Below are positions 15,950 to 24,680 of a DNA stretch of 64,000 nucleotides, one piece after another. The notes under the pieces were generated by a model, which did no database searches, was not told the origin of the DNA, and saw only the letters and a program-made list of their open reading frames with translations. Origin of the DNA: a virus; the IMG/VR virus record IMGVR_UViG_3300025379_000005, positions 42,652 to 106,651 of that record; one strand, given 5' to 3'. Every line of letters starts with the position of its first letter. Position 1 is the first letter of the stretch. The position numbers and the translations under genes are program-made.

Positions 15950-16765
15950 ATGGCACTAAAAAAAGGTATGGAAGCAGTCAAGGAAAGCCTCGAGCGTTCC
16001 CAGCGTAGTGCTTCTCAATCATCAACAACATACACAGAAACTAACTGGTTCTACTGGAAGGCCGGAGAGACAAAAGCAATCCGCTTCCTCACAGATGCTA
16101 ATGACATCTTTGTTGTACCAGTACACGAAAACGTTCCTGTCCATGACGGAAAGAACAAGACATTCGTTTGTCGTAAGGCTTTTGAATCTTCTTGTGAACT
16201 ATGTGACAACAAAGTTTACCGCCGTGATGTAGGTTATGGTGTTGCAGTCCTTCGTGAAGAAGTTTACGAAGAAGTAAATGGTCAGAAGAAGTTGACCGGT
16301 TACCGTGACGTAACTAGCAACTATGAGGTAGAAGAGAACGGTAAGACTGTTCTTAAGAAGAAGCCTTATGTTGGTATTGTCTCACAAGGTATGCGTAACT
16401 TCTGGAACCAGATTGCTGTTATCTCAGAAAAGTATGGTTCACTTCGTGACCGTGAAATTGAGATTATGCGCCAAGGTGCAGGTACAGACACAACCTACAT
16501 GGCATTTGCACTTGACAAGAAAGAAATCGAGAACATTGAAACTCGTTATTCTAAGTTTGTCCCAGACATTGAAGCATTCTTGAACCGTATTGGTAGTCAA
16601 GAATACTACGATGCACAACTCCGTGGTATTAAGCCTGAGTCAAAGGATGACTTCACGACAAGCACTACTTCAAACTCTACTGAAGATGAGTATGAGGACG
16701 AAGAGTACATTGAAATTGAAGAAGACACCACGGCTGACCGTTTGAAGGCAAAACTTCAAGGTTAG
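15950..16765 (+). CDS. T4 gp32-like single-stranded DNA-binding protein
   Basis: 271 aa. A basic N-terminus, then an OB-fold region interrupted by a zinc-type cluster FVCRKAFESSCELCDNKVY, as in T4 gp32; the C-terminus is strongly acidic (EDEYEDEEYIEIEEDTT), the usual docking tail for replication partners. Codon use is richer in C-ending codons than that of its neighbours, fitting high expression. It has its own promoter and is followed by a structured RNA element. Confidence 0.78.
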   Translation: MALKKGMEAVKESLERSQRSASQSSTTYTETNWFYWKAGETKAIRFLTDANDIFVVPVHENVPVHDGKNKTFVCRKAFESSCELCDNKVYRRDVGYGVAVLREEVYEEVNGQKKLTGYRDVTSNYEVEENGKTVLKKKPYVGIVSQGMRNFWNQIAVISEKYGSLRDREIEIMRQGAGTDTTYMAFALDKKEIENIETRYSKFVPDIEAFLNRIGSQEYYDAQLRGIKPESKDDFTTSTTSNSTEDEYEDEEYIEIEEDTTADRLKAKLQG

Positions 16766-16777
16766 TAAATTCGGAGT

Positions 16778-16843
16778 CCCCGATGAGGTTAGGTCCGTTG
16801 TAGTTTACTACAACAACTTGATGAGGACTTGATTTCATCGGGG
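16778..16843 (+). other. Nested three-stem RNA structure after the SSB gene
   Basis: Three nested helices: CCCCGATGA (16778-16786) with TCATCGGGG (16835-16843); AGGTCC (16791-16796) with GGACTT (16825-16830); GTTGTAG (16797-16803) with CTACAAC (16808-16814), loop TTTA. Only TTT follows, so it is a weak intrinsic terminator at best and may instead protect the SSB mRNA 3' end. Its 3' half contains the -35 box of the next promoter. Confidence 0.7.
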
Positions 16844-16857
16844 GTTTCCATTATAAT
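16829..16857 (+). promoter_or_regulatory. Sigma70-type promoter TTGATT-N17-TATAAT overlapping an RNA hairpin
   Basis: TTGATT 16829-16834 and perfect TATAAT 16852-16857 with 17-base spacing. The -35 box and spacer lie inside the 3' arm of the preceding hairpin. Drives the MazG/Nmad1-like gene, dnaE and onward. Confidence 0.75.
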
Positions 16858-16883
16858 TAGTGCAATACAAGTAAGGAGTAGAA

Positions 16884-17192
16884 GTGAGTACTTCTAAAAA
16901 TAAAAAACTTGAAGTAGTATTAAAAGAGATTCAACAGATTCATGATACTAAGTCACAGGGTTACGGACTTCCGGGTAAACCATTTCATAACCTTGAAGAA
17001 GCAGGACGATTGGTAAATATTCCTTCTTGGGTTGCTGCTATTTCTCGTGCCGGTGATAAGATGACTAGAATTAGTTCTCATCTACACAATAATAAAATTA
17101 AAGATGAGAAGTTGCGAGACAACTTAATTGACCTTGCAACCTATTGTGCCATTGCACTTGCACTTTACGATATTGAGGAATCAGATGACTGA
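16884..17192 (+). CDS. MazG-like / nucleotide-modification-associated (DUF1599-like) protein
   Basis: 102 aa, GTG start after AAGGAG. EIQQIHDTKSQGYGLPGKPFHNL followed by AISRAGDKMTRISSHL and DNLIDLATYCAIALALYD resembles the helical DUF1599/Nmad1 family and, more distantly, MazG-like dNTP pyrophosphohydrolases (helices bearing E/D metal ligands). In phages with modified DNA, such proteins often clean or convert the dNTP pool. Overlaps the dnaE start (ATGACTGA). Confidence 0.55.
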   Translation: MSTSKNKKLEVVLKEIQQIHDTKSQGYGLPGKPFHNLEEAGRLVNIPSWVAAISRAGDKMTRISSHLHNNKIKDEKLRDNLIDLATYCAIALALYDIEESDD

Positions 17193-20100
17193 TAATTTAG
17201 TCCACCTTCATGTTCACACAGAACATTCTTTCCTTGACGGTTTGAGTACAGTAGAACAATTGGTATCTCGTGTAGTTGAACTTGGCCAAACAGCAGTTGC
17301 AATTACCGACCATGGTGAAGTATCAGGTCATTACAGATTTCAGAATGAATGTGACAAGCAAGGTATTAAACCCATCTTTGGTATGGAAGGTTACTTTTGT
17401 GATGACAGATTTGATAAATCTGGTAAGAAGGGTGAGAACTATGACCACATGACGGTCATTGCACTCAATCAAAAAGGACTAGAAAACCTTTGGGCATTAA
17501 GTAGTAGAGCGTATATTGAAGGTAGTTATTATGGTAATCCTCGCTTTGACTGGGAACTACTTAATGAGTACAAAGAAGGATTAATGATTACCGGTGGTTG
17601 CATGGGTGGTTGTGTTGGAAAGTTCCTTCATGGTACAACTCGTAATTATGAAAAAGCAGTAGAAAGAATTTCAAGACTTCAAGCAATGTTTGGTGATGAT
17701 TTCTATTTAGAGTTGCACACTTACTTAAGTGATGAAAGTATTCTTTGGAACAAAAAAGTTGCAGAGATTGCAAATGACTTCTCAGTACCACTACTTGCTG
17801 TTAGTGATGCACATTATTCTAAACCAGATGATTGGTATGCCCACGAACTAATGACCGCAGTTCAAATGGGTAAGCACATGGATGACCCAGAAAGATTCTC
17901 ATACGGTCCTAATCAACTTTGCATTTTTAGTGAAGCAGAAACTCGTGAAAGACTAAATTATCTACCAGCATCAGTTGTTGACCAAGCAATTAAGAATACA
18001 ACTGTAATTGGTGAAAAGGCAAATGCAAGAATGCCAGAGGCAAAGACAATGCCTGTTTTCCTTGCAACACCTGAACAAGATGAAAGAAAACTAGAAAAGA
18101 ATGTTGAAGAAGGCTTTCAACGTAAGGTTCTTCCATATATTAAAGAAGAAGAATTACCAGTTTATAGAGAACGACTTCGTTATGAAACTGAACTAATTAA
18201 CAAAAAAGGTTATGCAGGTTACTTCTTAATGGTTCAAGACATTATTGTTTGGAGTAAGAATGAAGGGCACCTTGTTGGTCCTAGTCGTGGTTCTGTAGGT
18301 GGTAGTCTACTTGCTTTCTGTTTGGACATTACTGAAGTAGAACCAATTAAGGCAGACCTTTTGTTTGAACGTTTTCTTGACCCAGAACGTGACTCAATGC
18401 CTGATATTGATATTGACTTCCCTAGAGTTGAACGTCACTTAGTACGTGAGTATCTAGAAGATAAATATGGTAAGTTTAATATCTCAAGTGTAGGGACACT
18501 TAACACTTTGGGTGTAAAACAAACCCTTCGTGACCTTTGTCGTGGTTTGAATATTAGTAAAGCAGAATCTGACCAGATTTGCAATGTTGTTGAAGACCAG
18601 TGGAACAGAGAATTCATGGGTCAGGGCAATGAGTGGGATAAGATTGAAAAATACTATATCAAAGAGTTTGCTCCTTGGAAAAAGAAATATCCTAAGTTGT
18701 TTGAAATGATGCCAGAATTCCTTGACCACATTAGGCATGCATCAGCACACGCTGCTGGTGTAGTAGTGTCAAAAGAGTCATTAATTGGTAGACTTCCTCT
18801 TCGTTTTAAGAATGATGATATTAGAACACAGTTTGACAAATGGGATGTTGAAGAACTAGGTTTTGTAAAGATTGACGTTTTGGGGCTTCGTACACTAAGT
18901 ACGTTGATGGCTGCTTTTAATCTAATCAAAGAAAACCATGGTGAAGATGTTCTTCCTCACTTCTATGAATGGCAATATAGTTGGGATAAGTTTTATGATG
19001 ACCCAGCAGTATGGGGAAGTATTTGTGCCGGTCATAACATGGGTATCTTTCAACTTGAAACAAACAACCTTCAAGGACTTGTAAAGAGATTTAATCCTAA
19101 AGACATTGAAGATCTAACAACAATGATTGCTGTATGTCGACCAGGTATTACTCGTACAACTGACCCAGAAACTGGTTTGAACCTTCTTGAACTGTACCTT
19201 CAAAAGAAGGACGGTAAGCGTAAGGTTACATATAAACACCCAAACATTGAAAAAGTCCTTGGTTCAACCTTTGGTAACTTTATTTACCAAGAACAAATTA
19301 TGCAGATGTGTGTAGAACTTGCTGGATATTCACTTGGTGAAACTGACCGTGTTCGCCGTATCATGGGTAAGCAGCAGTTAGACAAGATGAAGAAAGAAAA
19401 GGTTAACTTTGTTGCCGGATGTTTGAAGCAAGGTGTTAGTGAAGATATAGCATCTAGTGTCTTTAACGAAATGATTGCCTTCGGTACCTATGGTTATAAC
19501 AAGAGTCACTCCTGGGGATATGCATTGATTTCCTACTGGTGTGCCTACTTAAAGCATTACTATCCAAAAGAGTATATGGCAGCATTGTTCCGCACAAATC
19601 CTGAGATGACCGTTATGTACACTCGGGAATGTAGGAGAATGGGAATTCCTGTACTAGGACCAGACATCTATGAATCTGGTGCAAGGTTTACTTTGACAAA
19701 AAGTGGTTCAATTAGATATGGACTTGCAAGTGTTAAGTATGTATCTGGTGGTGCAACTGACCTTGCTAAGATTGGTCCTTTTACTAACATGGAAGATTTT
19801 GTTGCAAAAGTTCCAAGTAAAAAGATTAATAAAAGAGCAGCAATTTCAATGATTAAGTGTGGTGTCTTTGATTCCATGTGTGGTGACTCAAAGTCTGCCC
19901 TTTATCAATATTTTAAGGCTCGTAAAGACTTTAAGAACATTGACGGTCAATGTCAAGATACTTGTGAGTTTTGTCATGGTAGTATCCCTGCCTTTGATTG
20001 TTACGCTGACCTACAAGAAAAAATTCAAGATAGAGTACTTCATGAACGTGAATTACTTGGTAGTTTGATTACTGCTGACCCACTAGGTGCATATAGAGAT

Positions 20101-20487
20101 ATTATTCAAGAAGAAGCAAACTATCCTGGTGAGTCAAAAATGTTTAAGGGTGAAAAGGCAATGCTTGGAGGTACCATTACTAGAGTTAAGCACCTAGTAA
20201 CAAAGAGTGGTAAGAATCCTGGTTCTGCAATGTGCCAATTTTGGGTTGAGCTTCCTATTGATGAACAAATACTTGACTATGATGAATTGGACGAATTAGA
20301 AGGAGAAGTAGAGATTAAGTCTTCCAATGATGATAGTGTCCAGATTGTTTCTTTCCCTGACTCATTTTCTAAGTTGGGTGAAAAGATTGAAGTAGGAAGC
20401 CCTGTATTAGTTCAGGTAGAAAAGATGGACGGCGGTTTAAGTCTAAGAAATATTTATAGATTAGATCTTTTGAAGGAGAGTGCATGA
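17185..20487 (+). CDS. dnaE: DNA polymerase III alpha subunit (DnaE-type)
   Basis: 1100 aa. Start ATG 17185 puts the PHP motif HLHVHTEHSFLDG at the N-terminus. PHP domain metals continue with AITDHGEVSGH and LLAVSDAHY. The polymerase active site shows GPSRGSVGGSLLAFCL and DSMPDIDIDFPR (catalytic Asp triad), with SAHAAGVVVS and FGTYGYNKSHSWGYALISYW in the fingers region. The C-terminal part holds a Cys cluster (CQDTCEFCHGSIPAFDC) and a degenerate OB/tau-binding region. Main replicase of this phage; it forms one block with helicase, loader, primase, SSB and RecA. Confidence 0.95.
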   Translation: MTDNLVHLHVHTEHSFLDGLSTVEQLVSRVVELGQTAVAITDHGEVSGHYRFQNECDKQGIKPIFGMEGYFCDDRFDKSGKKGENYDHMTVIALNQKGLENLWALSSRAYIEGSYYGNPRFDWELLNEYKEGLMITGGCMGGCVGKFLHGTTRNYEKAVERISRLQAMFGDDFYLELHTYLSDESILWNKKVAEIANDFSVPLLAVSDAHYSKPDDWYAHELMTAVQMGKHMDDPERFSYGPNQLCIFSEAETRERLNYLPASVVDQAIKNTTVIGEKANARMPEAKTMPVFLATPEQDERKLEKNVEEGFQRKVLPYIKEEELPVYRERLRYETELINKKGYAGYFLMVQDIIVWSKNEGHLVGPSRGSVGGSLLAFCLDITEVEPIKADLLFERFLDPERDSMPDIDIDFPRVERHLVREYLEDKYGKFNISSVGTLNTLGVKQTLRDLCRGLNISKAESDQICNVVEDQWNREFMGQGNEWDKIEKYYIKEFAPWKKKYPKLFEMMPEFLDHIRHASAHAAGVVVSKESLIGRLPLRFKNDDIRTQFDKWDVEELGFVKIDVLGLRTLSTLMAAFNLIKENHGEDVLPHFYEWQYSWDKFYDDPAVWGSICAGHNMGIFQLETNNLQGLVKRFNPKDIEDLTTMIAVCRPGITRTTDPETGLNLLELYLQKKDGKRKVTYKHPNIEKVLGSTFGNFIYQEQIMQMCVELAGYSLGETDRVRRIMGKQQLDKMKKEKVNFVAGCLKQGVSEDIASSVFNEMIAFGTYGYNKSHSWGYALISYWCAYLKHYYPKEYMAALFRTNPEMTVMYTRECRRMGIPVLGPDIYESGARFTLTKSGSIRYGLASVKYVSGGATDLAKIGPFTNMEDFVAKVPSKKINKRAAISMIKCGVFDSMCGDSKSALYQYFKARKDFKNIDGQCQDTCEFCHGSIPAFDCYADLQEKIQDRVLHERELLGSLITADPLGAYRDIIQEEANYPGESKMFKGEKAMLGGTITRVKHLVTKSGKNPGSAMCQFWVELPIDEQILDYDELDELEGEVEIKSSNDDSVQIVSFPDSFSKLGEKIEVGSPVLVQVEKMDGGLSLRNIYRLDLLKESA

Positions 20488-20627
20488 TGCAAGATACACT
20501 AGACCACATTTGCCTTTGTGGACACTACATTGAAGACCATGATATAATTGATGATATTTCAATGTGCTATAAGTGCCACTGTTCTTTTTGGCAACCATTA
20601 GATTTTGGATTAGATTATGACCTTTAA
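20484..20627 (+). CDS. Small zinc-ribbon protein, 47 aa
   Basis: MMQDTLDHICLCGHYIEDH then SMCYKCHCSFWQPLDF: CxC plus CxxCxC, enough for one zinc. ATGA overlap with dnaE; its tail overlaps the next small gene. Confidence 0.55.
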   Translation: MMQDTLDHICLCGHYIEDHDIIDDISMCYKCHCSFWQPLDFGLDYDL

Positions 20628-20751
20628 ACACTTTTGCCATGTTTGTAATGTTAACTTTCATCGTGCAGTAGATTTTATTCTTCATAAGCATGAAGAAGTA
20701 AAGCCAATTGTAGAAACTTTTGTAGGAGATAAAGATGGAAAAGCCGACTGA
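20617..20751 (+). CDS. Small C2H2-like zinc-finger protein, 44 aa
   Basis: MTFKHFCHVCNVNFHRAVDF followed by ILHKHEE: a C-x2-C ... H-x3-H finger typical of DNA- or RNA-binding modules. Overlaps both neighbours. Confidence 0.5.
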   Translation: MTFKHFCHVCNVNFHRAVDFILHKHEEVKPIVETFVGDKDGKAD

Positions 20752-20914
20752 GTGGGAAACAGCAGAGTGCAAAAACTGTTATAGTAAACTTGGTTTAACT
20801 AGAGAAATTATTTTAAGTAAAAGTGGAACATGGGTTCACAACAATCCAATTAATTATGACTTAAAATGTCATATCTGGGAACCATATGTTGCAGAACCTA
20901 GGGAAAAGGAGTAG
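20735..20914 (+). CDS. Small Cys/Trp-rich protein, 59 aa
   Basis: MEKPTEWETAECKNCYSKLGLT, with CKNC near residue 12 and KCHIWEP near 45. GGAGATAAAG precedes the ATG. Another probable zinc-binding mini-protein; unknown role. Confidence 0.5.
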   Translation: MEKPTEWETAECKNCYSKLGLTREIILSKSGTWVHNNPINYDLKCHIWEPYVAEPREKE

Positions 20915-20915
20915 T

Positions 20916-21047
20916 ATGGCTGGTTATGAATATATTGAGATTGAAGTAACACAAAAACTTTACAATTCTATTCAAGCAATTGCAAAAAGTTATGGTGTAG
21001 ATGTTAAGGTATTTATTGAAGATAGATTAGAGGAACTTTATGGCTAG
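20916..21047 (+). CDS. Ribbon-helix-helix-like mini-protein, 43 aa
   Basis: YIEIEVTQKLYNSIQAIAKS then YGVDVKVFIEDRLEELYG: a short strand followed by two helices, the pattern of Arc/CopG-type ribbon-helix-helix DNA binders. Overlaps recA by 8 bases; it might regulate recA. Pattern-based, tentative. Confidence 0.45.
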   Translation: MAGYEYIEIEVTQKLYNSIQAIAKSYGVDVKVFIEDRLEELYG

Positions 21048-22155
21048 AGATGCTATTGATAAACTTATTGCAGATTTGAACAAATTTACACCTGCTGGTT
21101 CAAATAAACCTATTGCTATGAGAGGCAATAGTATTGAGAAGATTAATGCTATCCCTACTTTCTCCCCTGCACTTGACTATCTACTTGCTGTAGGCGGTTG
21201 GCCTGAAGGTAAAATGATTGAACTCTTTGGTAAGGAACACTCAGGTAAAAGTTCATTTGCTTTAATGGCATTGAAGGACTGCTATGACTATTACAAGGGT
21301 GAAAAGTTGGTCGCCTATATTGACTTGGAACATCGTTTTAATCCTGATTGGGCAGAAAAGTTGGGCCTAAAAGTTGATGAGAGTTTGATTGTAGTTCAAC
21401 CACCAGATGCAGAAACTGGAACTGACATTATGGTAGAATTAATTAAGAGTAAAGAGATTTGTGCCATTGTTTGGGACTCAACAGGTGCTGCTGCTACAAA
21501 GCACAGCATGCAACAACTAACTGACAAGAACGACAAGATGGGTGGCAATGCTGCTGTAATGAAGCGTAATGTCCAGACAGTTGCTCCACTTGCCAACCTT
21601 TATGATGTTACTGTATTTTACTTAAATCAACTTCGTGATGATATGGATGGATATAACCGTCCTATGACTCCTGGTGGTCACGCAGTAAAGCATGCTATGT
21701 CTGTTCGTATCTATCTTCGCCCAGGTACAGACAAATACTTTGATAAGGTTGACGGAGAAACTGTACAAGTTGGATTCCCAATTGTTATGAAGACAGTTAA
21801 AAATTCATATGGTCCTCCACTCCGTGAAGGTTGGACTGATTTCTACAACCAACCAAATAGTAATCTTGACCATGCAGGTATTGATACTCGTAGAGATCTT
21901 GCCCGTATGGGTATTTTACTTGGTGTTGCCCAAAGAGCAGGTGCATGGTTTAATTGGAAAGATGTTAAAGCACAAGGTCGTGACTCTTTCTTTGAAGAAA
22001 TTTGGTCCCGTGGATTGGGAGAAGAGTTTGCAAAAGAAATCTCAAAGGCAATTGAAATGGGCAAAGGTGCTAGTCAAACGGTAGTTGAGAATGATGACTT
22101 CTTTGGTCGTCCAGTAACAAGTGACAGTGCAGATATTAACGATAGCGAGGTATAA
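21040..22155 (+). CDS. recA: RecA-like recombinase
   Basis: 371 aa. Walker A in ELFGKEHSGKSSFALMALKD (about residues 64-83), VAYIDLEHRFNPDWAEKLG, CAIVWDSTGAAATK (Walker B), MGGNAAVMKRNVQTVAPLAN, and VTVFYLNQLRDDM with PGGHAVKHAMSVRIYL (loop L2 region). Gene order and length match actinophage RecA/UvsX-like proteins. Acts in recombination-dependent replication and repair with the downstream nucleases. Confidence 0.88.
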   Translation: MARDAIDKLIADLNKFTPAGSNKPIAMRGNSIEKINAIPTFSPALDYLLAVGGWPEGKMIELFGKEHSGKSSFALMALKDCYDYYKGEKLVAYIDLEHRFNPDWAEKLGLKVDESLIVVQPPDAETGTDIMVELIKSKEICAIVWDSTGAAATKHSMQQLTDKNDKMGGNAAVMKRNVQTVAPLANLYDVTVFYLNQLRDDMDGYNRPMTPGGHAVKHAMSVRIYLRPGTDKYFDKVDGETVQVGFPIVMKTVKNSYGPPLREGWTDFYNQPNSNLDHAGIDTRRDLARMGILLGVAQRAGAWFNWKDVKAQGRDSFFEEIWSRGLGEEFAKEISKAIEMGKGASQTVVENDDFFGRPVTSDSADINDSEV

Positions 22156-22156
22156 G

Positions 22157-22351
22157 ATGAATGTTGGAGATAAAGTAGTATTGATTGATGCTGTAGGAAC
22201 AATTGTTGGTGTTAGTACCAATGGTTTCCCTGTAGTAGAATTTGAAGTTCTTGGTGGTTCTACTTATGATGAGTATGACCCTTCCGAACTACTACCAGTC
22301 GAACTCCCGGTTCCTAATGAGGAATTAAATCCAGACAAAGAAAAAGAGTAA
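22157..22351 (+). CDS. Small SH3/KOW-like barrel protein, 64 aa
   Basis: MNVGDKVVLIDAVGTIVGV then GFPVVEFEVLG: a K-O-W-like strand pattern, followed by an acidic Pro-rich tail. One base after recA. No known role. Confidence 0.5.
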   Translation: MNVGDKVVLIDAVGTIVGVSTNGFPVVEFEVLGGSTYDEYDPSELLPVELPVPNEELNPDKEKE

Positions 22352-22779
22352 TGGGTGCTTTCCAAAAAAAGATGGCTGACAGACATGAGAATGAAATAGC
22401 AGAAATTTGGCCAGAAGCAAGCAAGACAATTGCTAGTGGTGCTAAGTTTGAAAAAGGTGACCTCAAGACCAATGAGGTTGAACAAATTTCATTTGTTGTA
22501 GAGTGTAAGTGTACACAGAATGTTAGTTATTCTATAACTGAAAAAGTATGGAATGAAGTAAAAGAACACTCTCAAAATAGAAGTTGGACATCAAGGCCTG
22601 CATTATGTATTAGGTTGTACGGTAAAACAGAAGAAGAAACTTCATGGGGTGGGAAAAGAACAAACACACCAGAACAATTGCCTGTTGAATTAGACTTGGT
22701 AGTTTTAGATTTAAATGATTTTCTAGAGTTTTATGAACAATACCTAGAATTAAAAAGCAAACAAGAAAAGGAATCTTAA
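22351..22779 (+). CDS. Putative PD-(D/E)XK nuclease-like protein, 142 aa
   Basis: The central FVVECKCTQNVSYS could be the E-x-K core, with KFEKGDLKTN upstream as the Asp strand. Helix-strand order fits a minimal nuclease or resolvase fold, but no family is recognised outright. Overlaps neighbours by one base each side, between recA and groES. Confidence 0.4.
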   Translation: MGAFQKKMADRHENEIAEIWPEASKTIASGAKFEKGDLKTNEVEQISFVVECKCTQNVSYSITEKVWNEVKEHSQNRSWTSRPALCIRLYGKTEEETSWGGKRTNTPEQLPVELDLVVLDLNDFLEFYEQYLELKSKQEKES

Positions 22780-23069
22780 TGTCGTTTCAGGCTTTAGAAG
22801 ACAAAGTAATTATTAAAGTTGCAATAGTAGAAGAAAAGACTGAAAGTGGACTTTTTATTCCAGATACAGCAACTGCAGTTCCAGATACAGGTGTTGTGGT
22901 TGCAGTTGGTCCAGGTCGTATTTCTTCTAACGGTACATTGATTCCAGCAACCGTTAAGGTTGGGGACAAGGTCATTTTTGAACAACGTGCTGCTCAAAGA
23001 CTTGAGATTGAAGAAGAAGAATACTTGGTTTTCTTAAATGACCACATTCTTGCAATTGTGGAGGATTAA
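22779..23069 (+). CDS. groES: GroES-like co-chaperonin
   Basis: 96 aa, full-length Cpn10. LEDKVIIKVAIVEEKTESGLFIPDTA includes the mobile loop region, then GVVVAVGPGRI, VKVGDKVIFE and YLVFLNDHILAIVED. No GroEL is in the window, so like T4 gp31 it probably replaces host GroES on the host GroEL to fold a phage protein, perhaps the capsid. Confidence 0.92.
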   Translation: MSFQALEDKVIIKVAIVEEKTESGLFIPDTATAVPDTGVVVAVGPGRISSNGTLIPATVKVGDKVIFEQRAAQRLEIEEEEYLVFLNDHILAIVED

Positions 23070-23285
23070 ATGTGGTCCTGGGTACTAGCAATTGTCGGTT
23101 CGTTAGGTATCTACGTAGTAGGTAAAAAGAATGTGTTCGGTTGGTTCATCCTAATGTTGAGTGAAACACTTTGGACTATCTATGCTTTTGTTACTCATCA
23201 GTATGGATTTCTTTTTGCTGTAGTATTGTATTCATTTGCTTATATTAAAAGTTATTTACGTTGGAGGAAAGATGCTAGCAAATAG
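23070..23285 (+). CDS. Three-span membrane protein, 71 aa
   Basis: Three hydrophobic segments: SWVLAIVGSLGIYVVG, FGWFILMLSETLWTIYAFV and YGFLFAVVLYSFAYIKSYL, then a basic end. Such small proteins are frequent in actinophages. Could be a holin-like or transporter-derived protein; not decidable. Confidence 0.6.
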   Translation: MWSWVLAIVGSLGIYVVGKKNVFGWFILMLSETLWTIYAFVTHQYGFLFAVVLYSFAYIKSYLRWRKDASK

Positions 23286-23361
23286 ATTTTTAGATTTGGT
23301 TTTTATGGTTTTAGGTACTATAATTGTAACTAAGATTACAATGGGAAAGATGAAGAAGTGA
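23272..23361 (+). CDS. Single-span membrane peptide, 29 aa
   Basis: MLANRFLDLVFMVLGTIIVT then a basic tail. ATG preceded by GGAGGAAAG inside the upstream gene; ends in ATGA-type overlap with the next GTG. Confidence 0.45.
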   Translation: MLANRFLDLVFMVLGTIIVTKITMGKMKK

Positions 23362-23543
23362 AAAAGTACACACTAGAACTAACTGTAGAAGAGTTAGATT
23401 ATCTGGATAATTTTATCCATGAACATGCCACCGCAGAAGACATGTACGATGTTGGTACCTTTAAGACCACTGTCTTTTCTAAAGTTTGTGACCTTTGTGA
23501 GTTTGCACTAGACGAAGGTGAGAAGCCAGTTGAGCTTTCTTGA
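23358..23543 (+). CDS. Hypothetical protein, 61 aa
   Basis: MKKYTLELTVEELDYLDNFI, acidic two-helix protein with CDLCEFA near residue 45. GTG start; 3' end overlaps the Cas4-like nuclease. Confidence 0.5.
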   Translation: MKKYTLELTVEELDYLDNFIHEHATAEDMYDVGTFKTTVFSKVCDLCEFALDEGEKPVELS

Positions 23544-24282
23544 ACGCACACTAGCAGCATATCAAAATCAAGAACCTATAACTCCATACTTGGAGCAGGC
23601 TTTGATGAAAGGTGATTTTGTCCCTGATGAATATCCTGTAAAAATCTTTAACTATCCTAGAGAGTTTGACAACATGTATCACCCCTCAAGTGACATTGAG
23701 GCGGGAGAGTTGCAATTGTATTATAAGTTCCATCCAGAATTGAGGCTACAATGTCAAGAAGAAAGAATATCTCCAACACTAGCAATGACCTTTCAAGTGG
23801 GTTCAGCTTTTCACAGTATTATACAGAACATGTTAATTCACTTGGGTTTGACTTCTCTGGAAAAAGTAGAAGTAAAGTTCAAAAACGAAGAAAGAATGAT
23901 AGCAGGGGCAGTAGACGTCTTGGAGTTAACTACTCCAGATGGAGAAAAGTTTTTAGTAGATATAAAAAGCACTAACCGTATTCCCAACGAGGCTAGTCAA
24001 CAATATTCTATGCAGTTGAGAGTATACCAAGATAATTGCCCAGGTGCACCAGATAGAATGGCACTATTGTTTATTGAAAAAGCATATCCTCACAAGATTA
24101 AAACCATTGAAGTCACTAAAGACCAAAAGTCACTAGATACACTTTATGCAAAGTGGTCTAAGGTTAGAGTTGCTATTGGGAAAAATAGTACAGATGGTTT
24201 AAAGCACTGTTGCAGTGGTCCAACAGATGAAAAGTTTATGTCTTGTCCAGCAAGAAAAATCTGTGAGTATTGGAATAAATAA
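23518..24282 (+). CDS. Cas4/RecB-like PD-(D/E)XK exonuclease with probable Fe-S cluster
   Basis: 254 aa, GTG start. FQVGSAFHSIIQNML (helix with His), MIAGAVDVLELTTPDGEKFL (Asp), VDIKSTNRIP (D-x-K core) and QLRVYQDNC (QxxxY motif) are the ordered motifs of Cas4/AddB-type nucleases. Cys at LQCQEE near residue 81 plus KHCCSG and SCPARKICEYW at the end could ligate a 4Fe-4S cluster as in Cas4. Probably a recombination exonuclease; no CRISPR array is seen. Confidence 0.75.
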   Translation: MRSQLSFLERTLAAYQNQEPITPYLEQALMKGDFVPDEYPVKIFNYPREFDNMYHPSSDIEAGELQLYYKFHPELRLQCQEERISPTLAMTFQVGSAFHSIIQNMLIHLGLTSLEKVEVKFKNEERMIAGAVDVLELTTPDGEKFLVDIKSTNRIPNEASQQYSMQLRVYQDNCPGAPDRMALLFIEKAYPHKIKTIEVTKDQKSLDTLYAKWSKVRVAIGKNSTDGLKHCCSGPTDEKFMSCPARKICEYWNK

Positions 24283-24620
24283 TGACAACGCCTCAAAAAG
24301 CCAAAGGTTCCCAATGGGAAAGAGATGTAGCAAAATACTTCAATGAACGTGGGTATCTTGAGGTGGAGAGGCGTTACGGTGCAGGGAATACACTTGATAA
24401 AGGTGATATTAATGGAGTCAAAGACACTGTAGTTGAGGCCAAAAATTGGGCTAAGATTTCGCTAGCCACCATTATGGATGAAACTCTTGTTGAACAAAAG
24501 AATGCCAAGAAACGTTTTGGTATTGCTGTAATTAAACGTAGAAATAAGAATGTTAAAGATGCTTATGTTGTTATGACACTAGAGCAATTTGTTGACATTT
24601 ATGCCTTGTTTCACAAGTAA
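24282..24620 (+). CDS. Holliday-junction-resolvase-type nuclease
   Basis: 112 aa. GSQWERDVAKYF, RRYGAGNTLDKGDINGV and VVEAKNWAKISLATI are the three motifs (E, D, E-x-K) of a minimal archaeal-Hjc/phage resolvase-like nuclease. Likely resolves branched replication intermediates before packaging. Confidence 0.72.
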   Translation: MTTPQKAKGSQWERDVAKYFNERGYLEVERRYGAGNTLDKGDINGVKDTVVEAKNWAKISLATIMDETLVEQKNAKKRFGIAVIKRRNKNVKDAYVVMTLEQFVDIYALFHK

Positions 24621-24680
24621 CACCACAAAATTCAAGAAAATATGATAAATTATTATTAGGTTTGTTTAGAGAGGACAGTA

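Noticed and set aside
16778-16843. Hammerhead-like CGATGAGG / TTGATGAG strings after the SSB gene
   Set aside because: There is no GAAA segment nor the right stem order; the strings are parts of ordinary paired stems.
23518-24282. Cas4-like nuclease suggesting a CRISPR-Cas system
   Set aside because: No repeat-spacer array and no other cas gene were seen in the window; the nuclease sits among recombination genes and is better read as a phage RecB/Cas4-type exonuclease.
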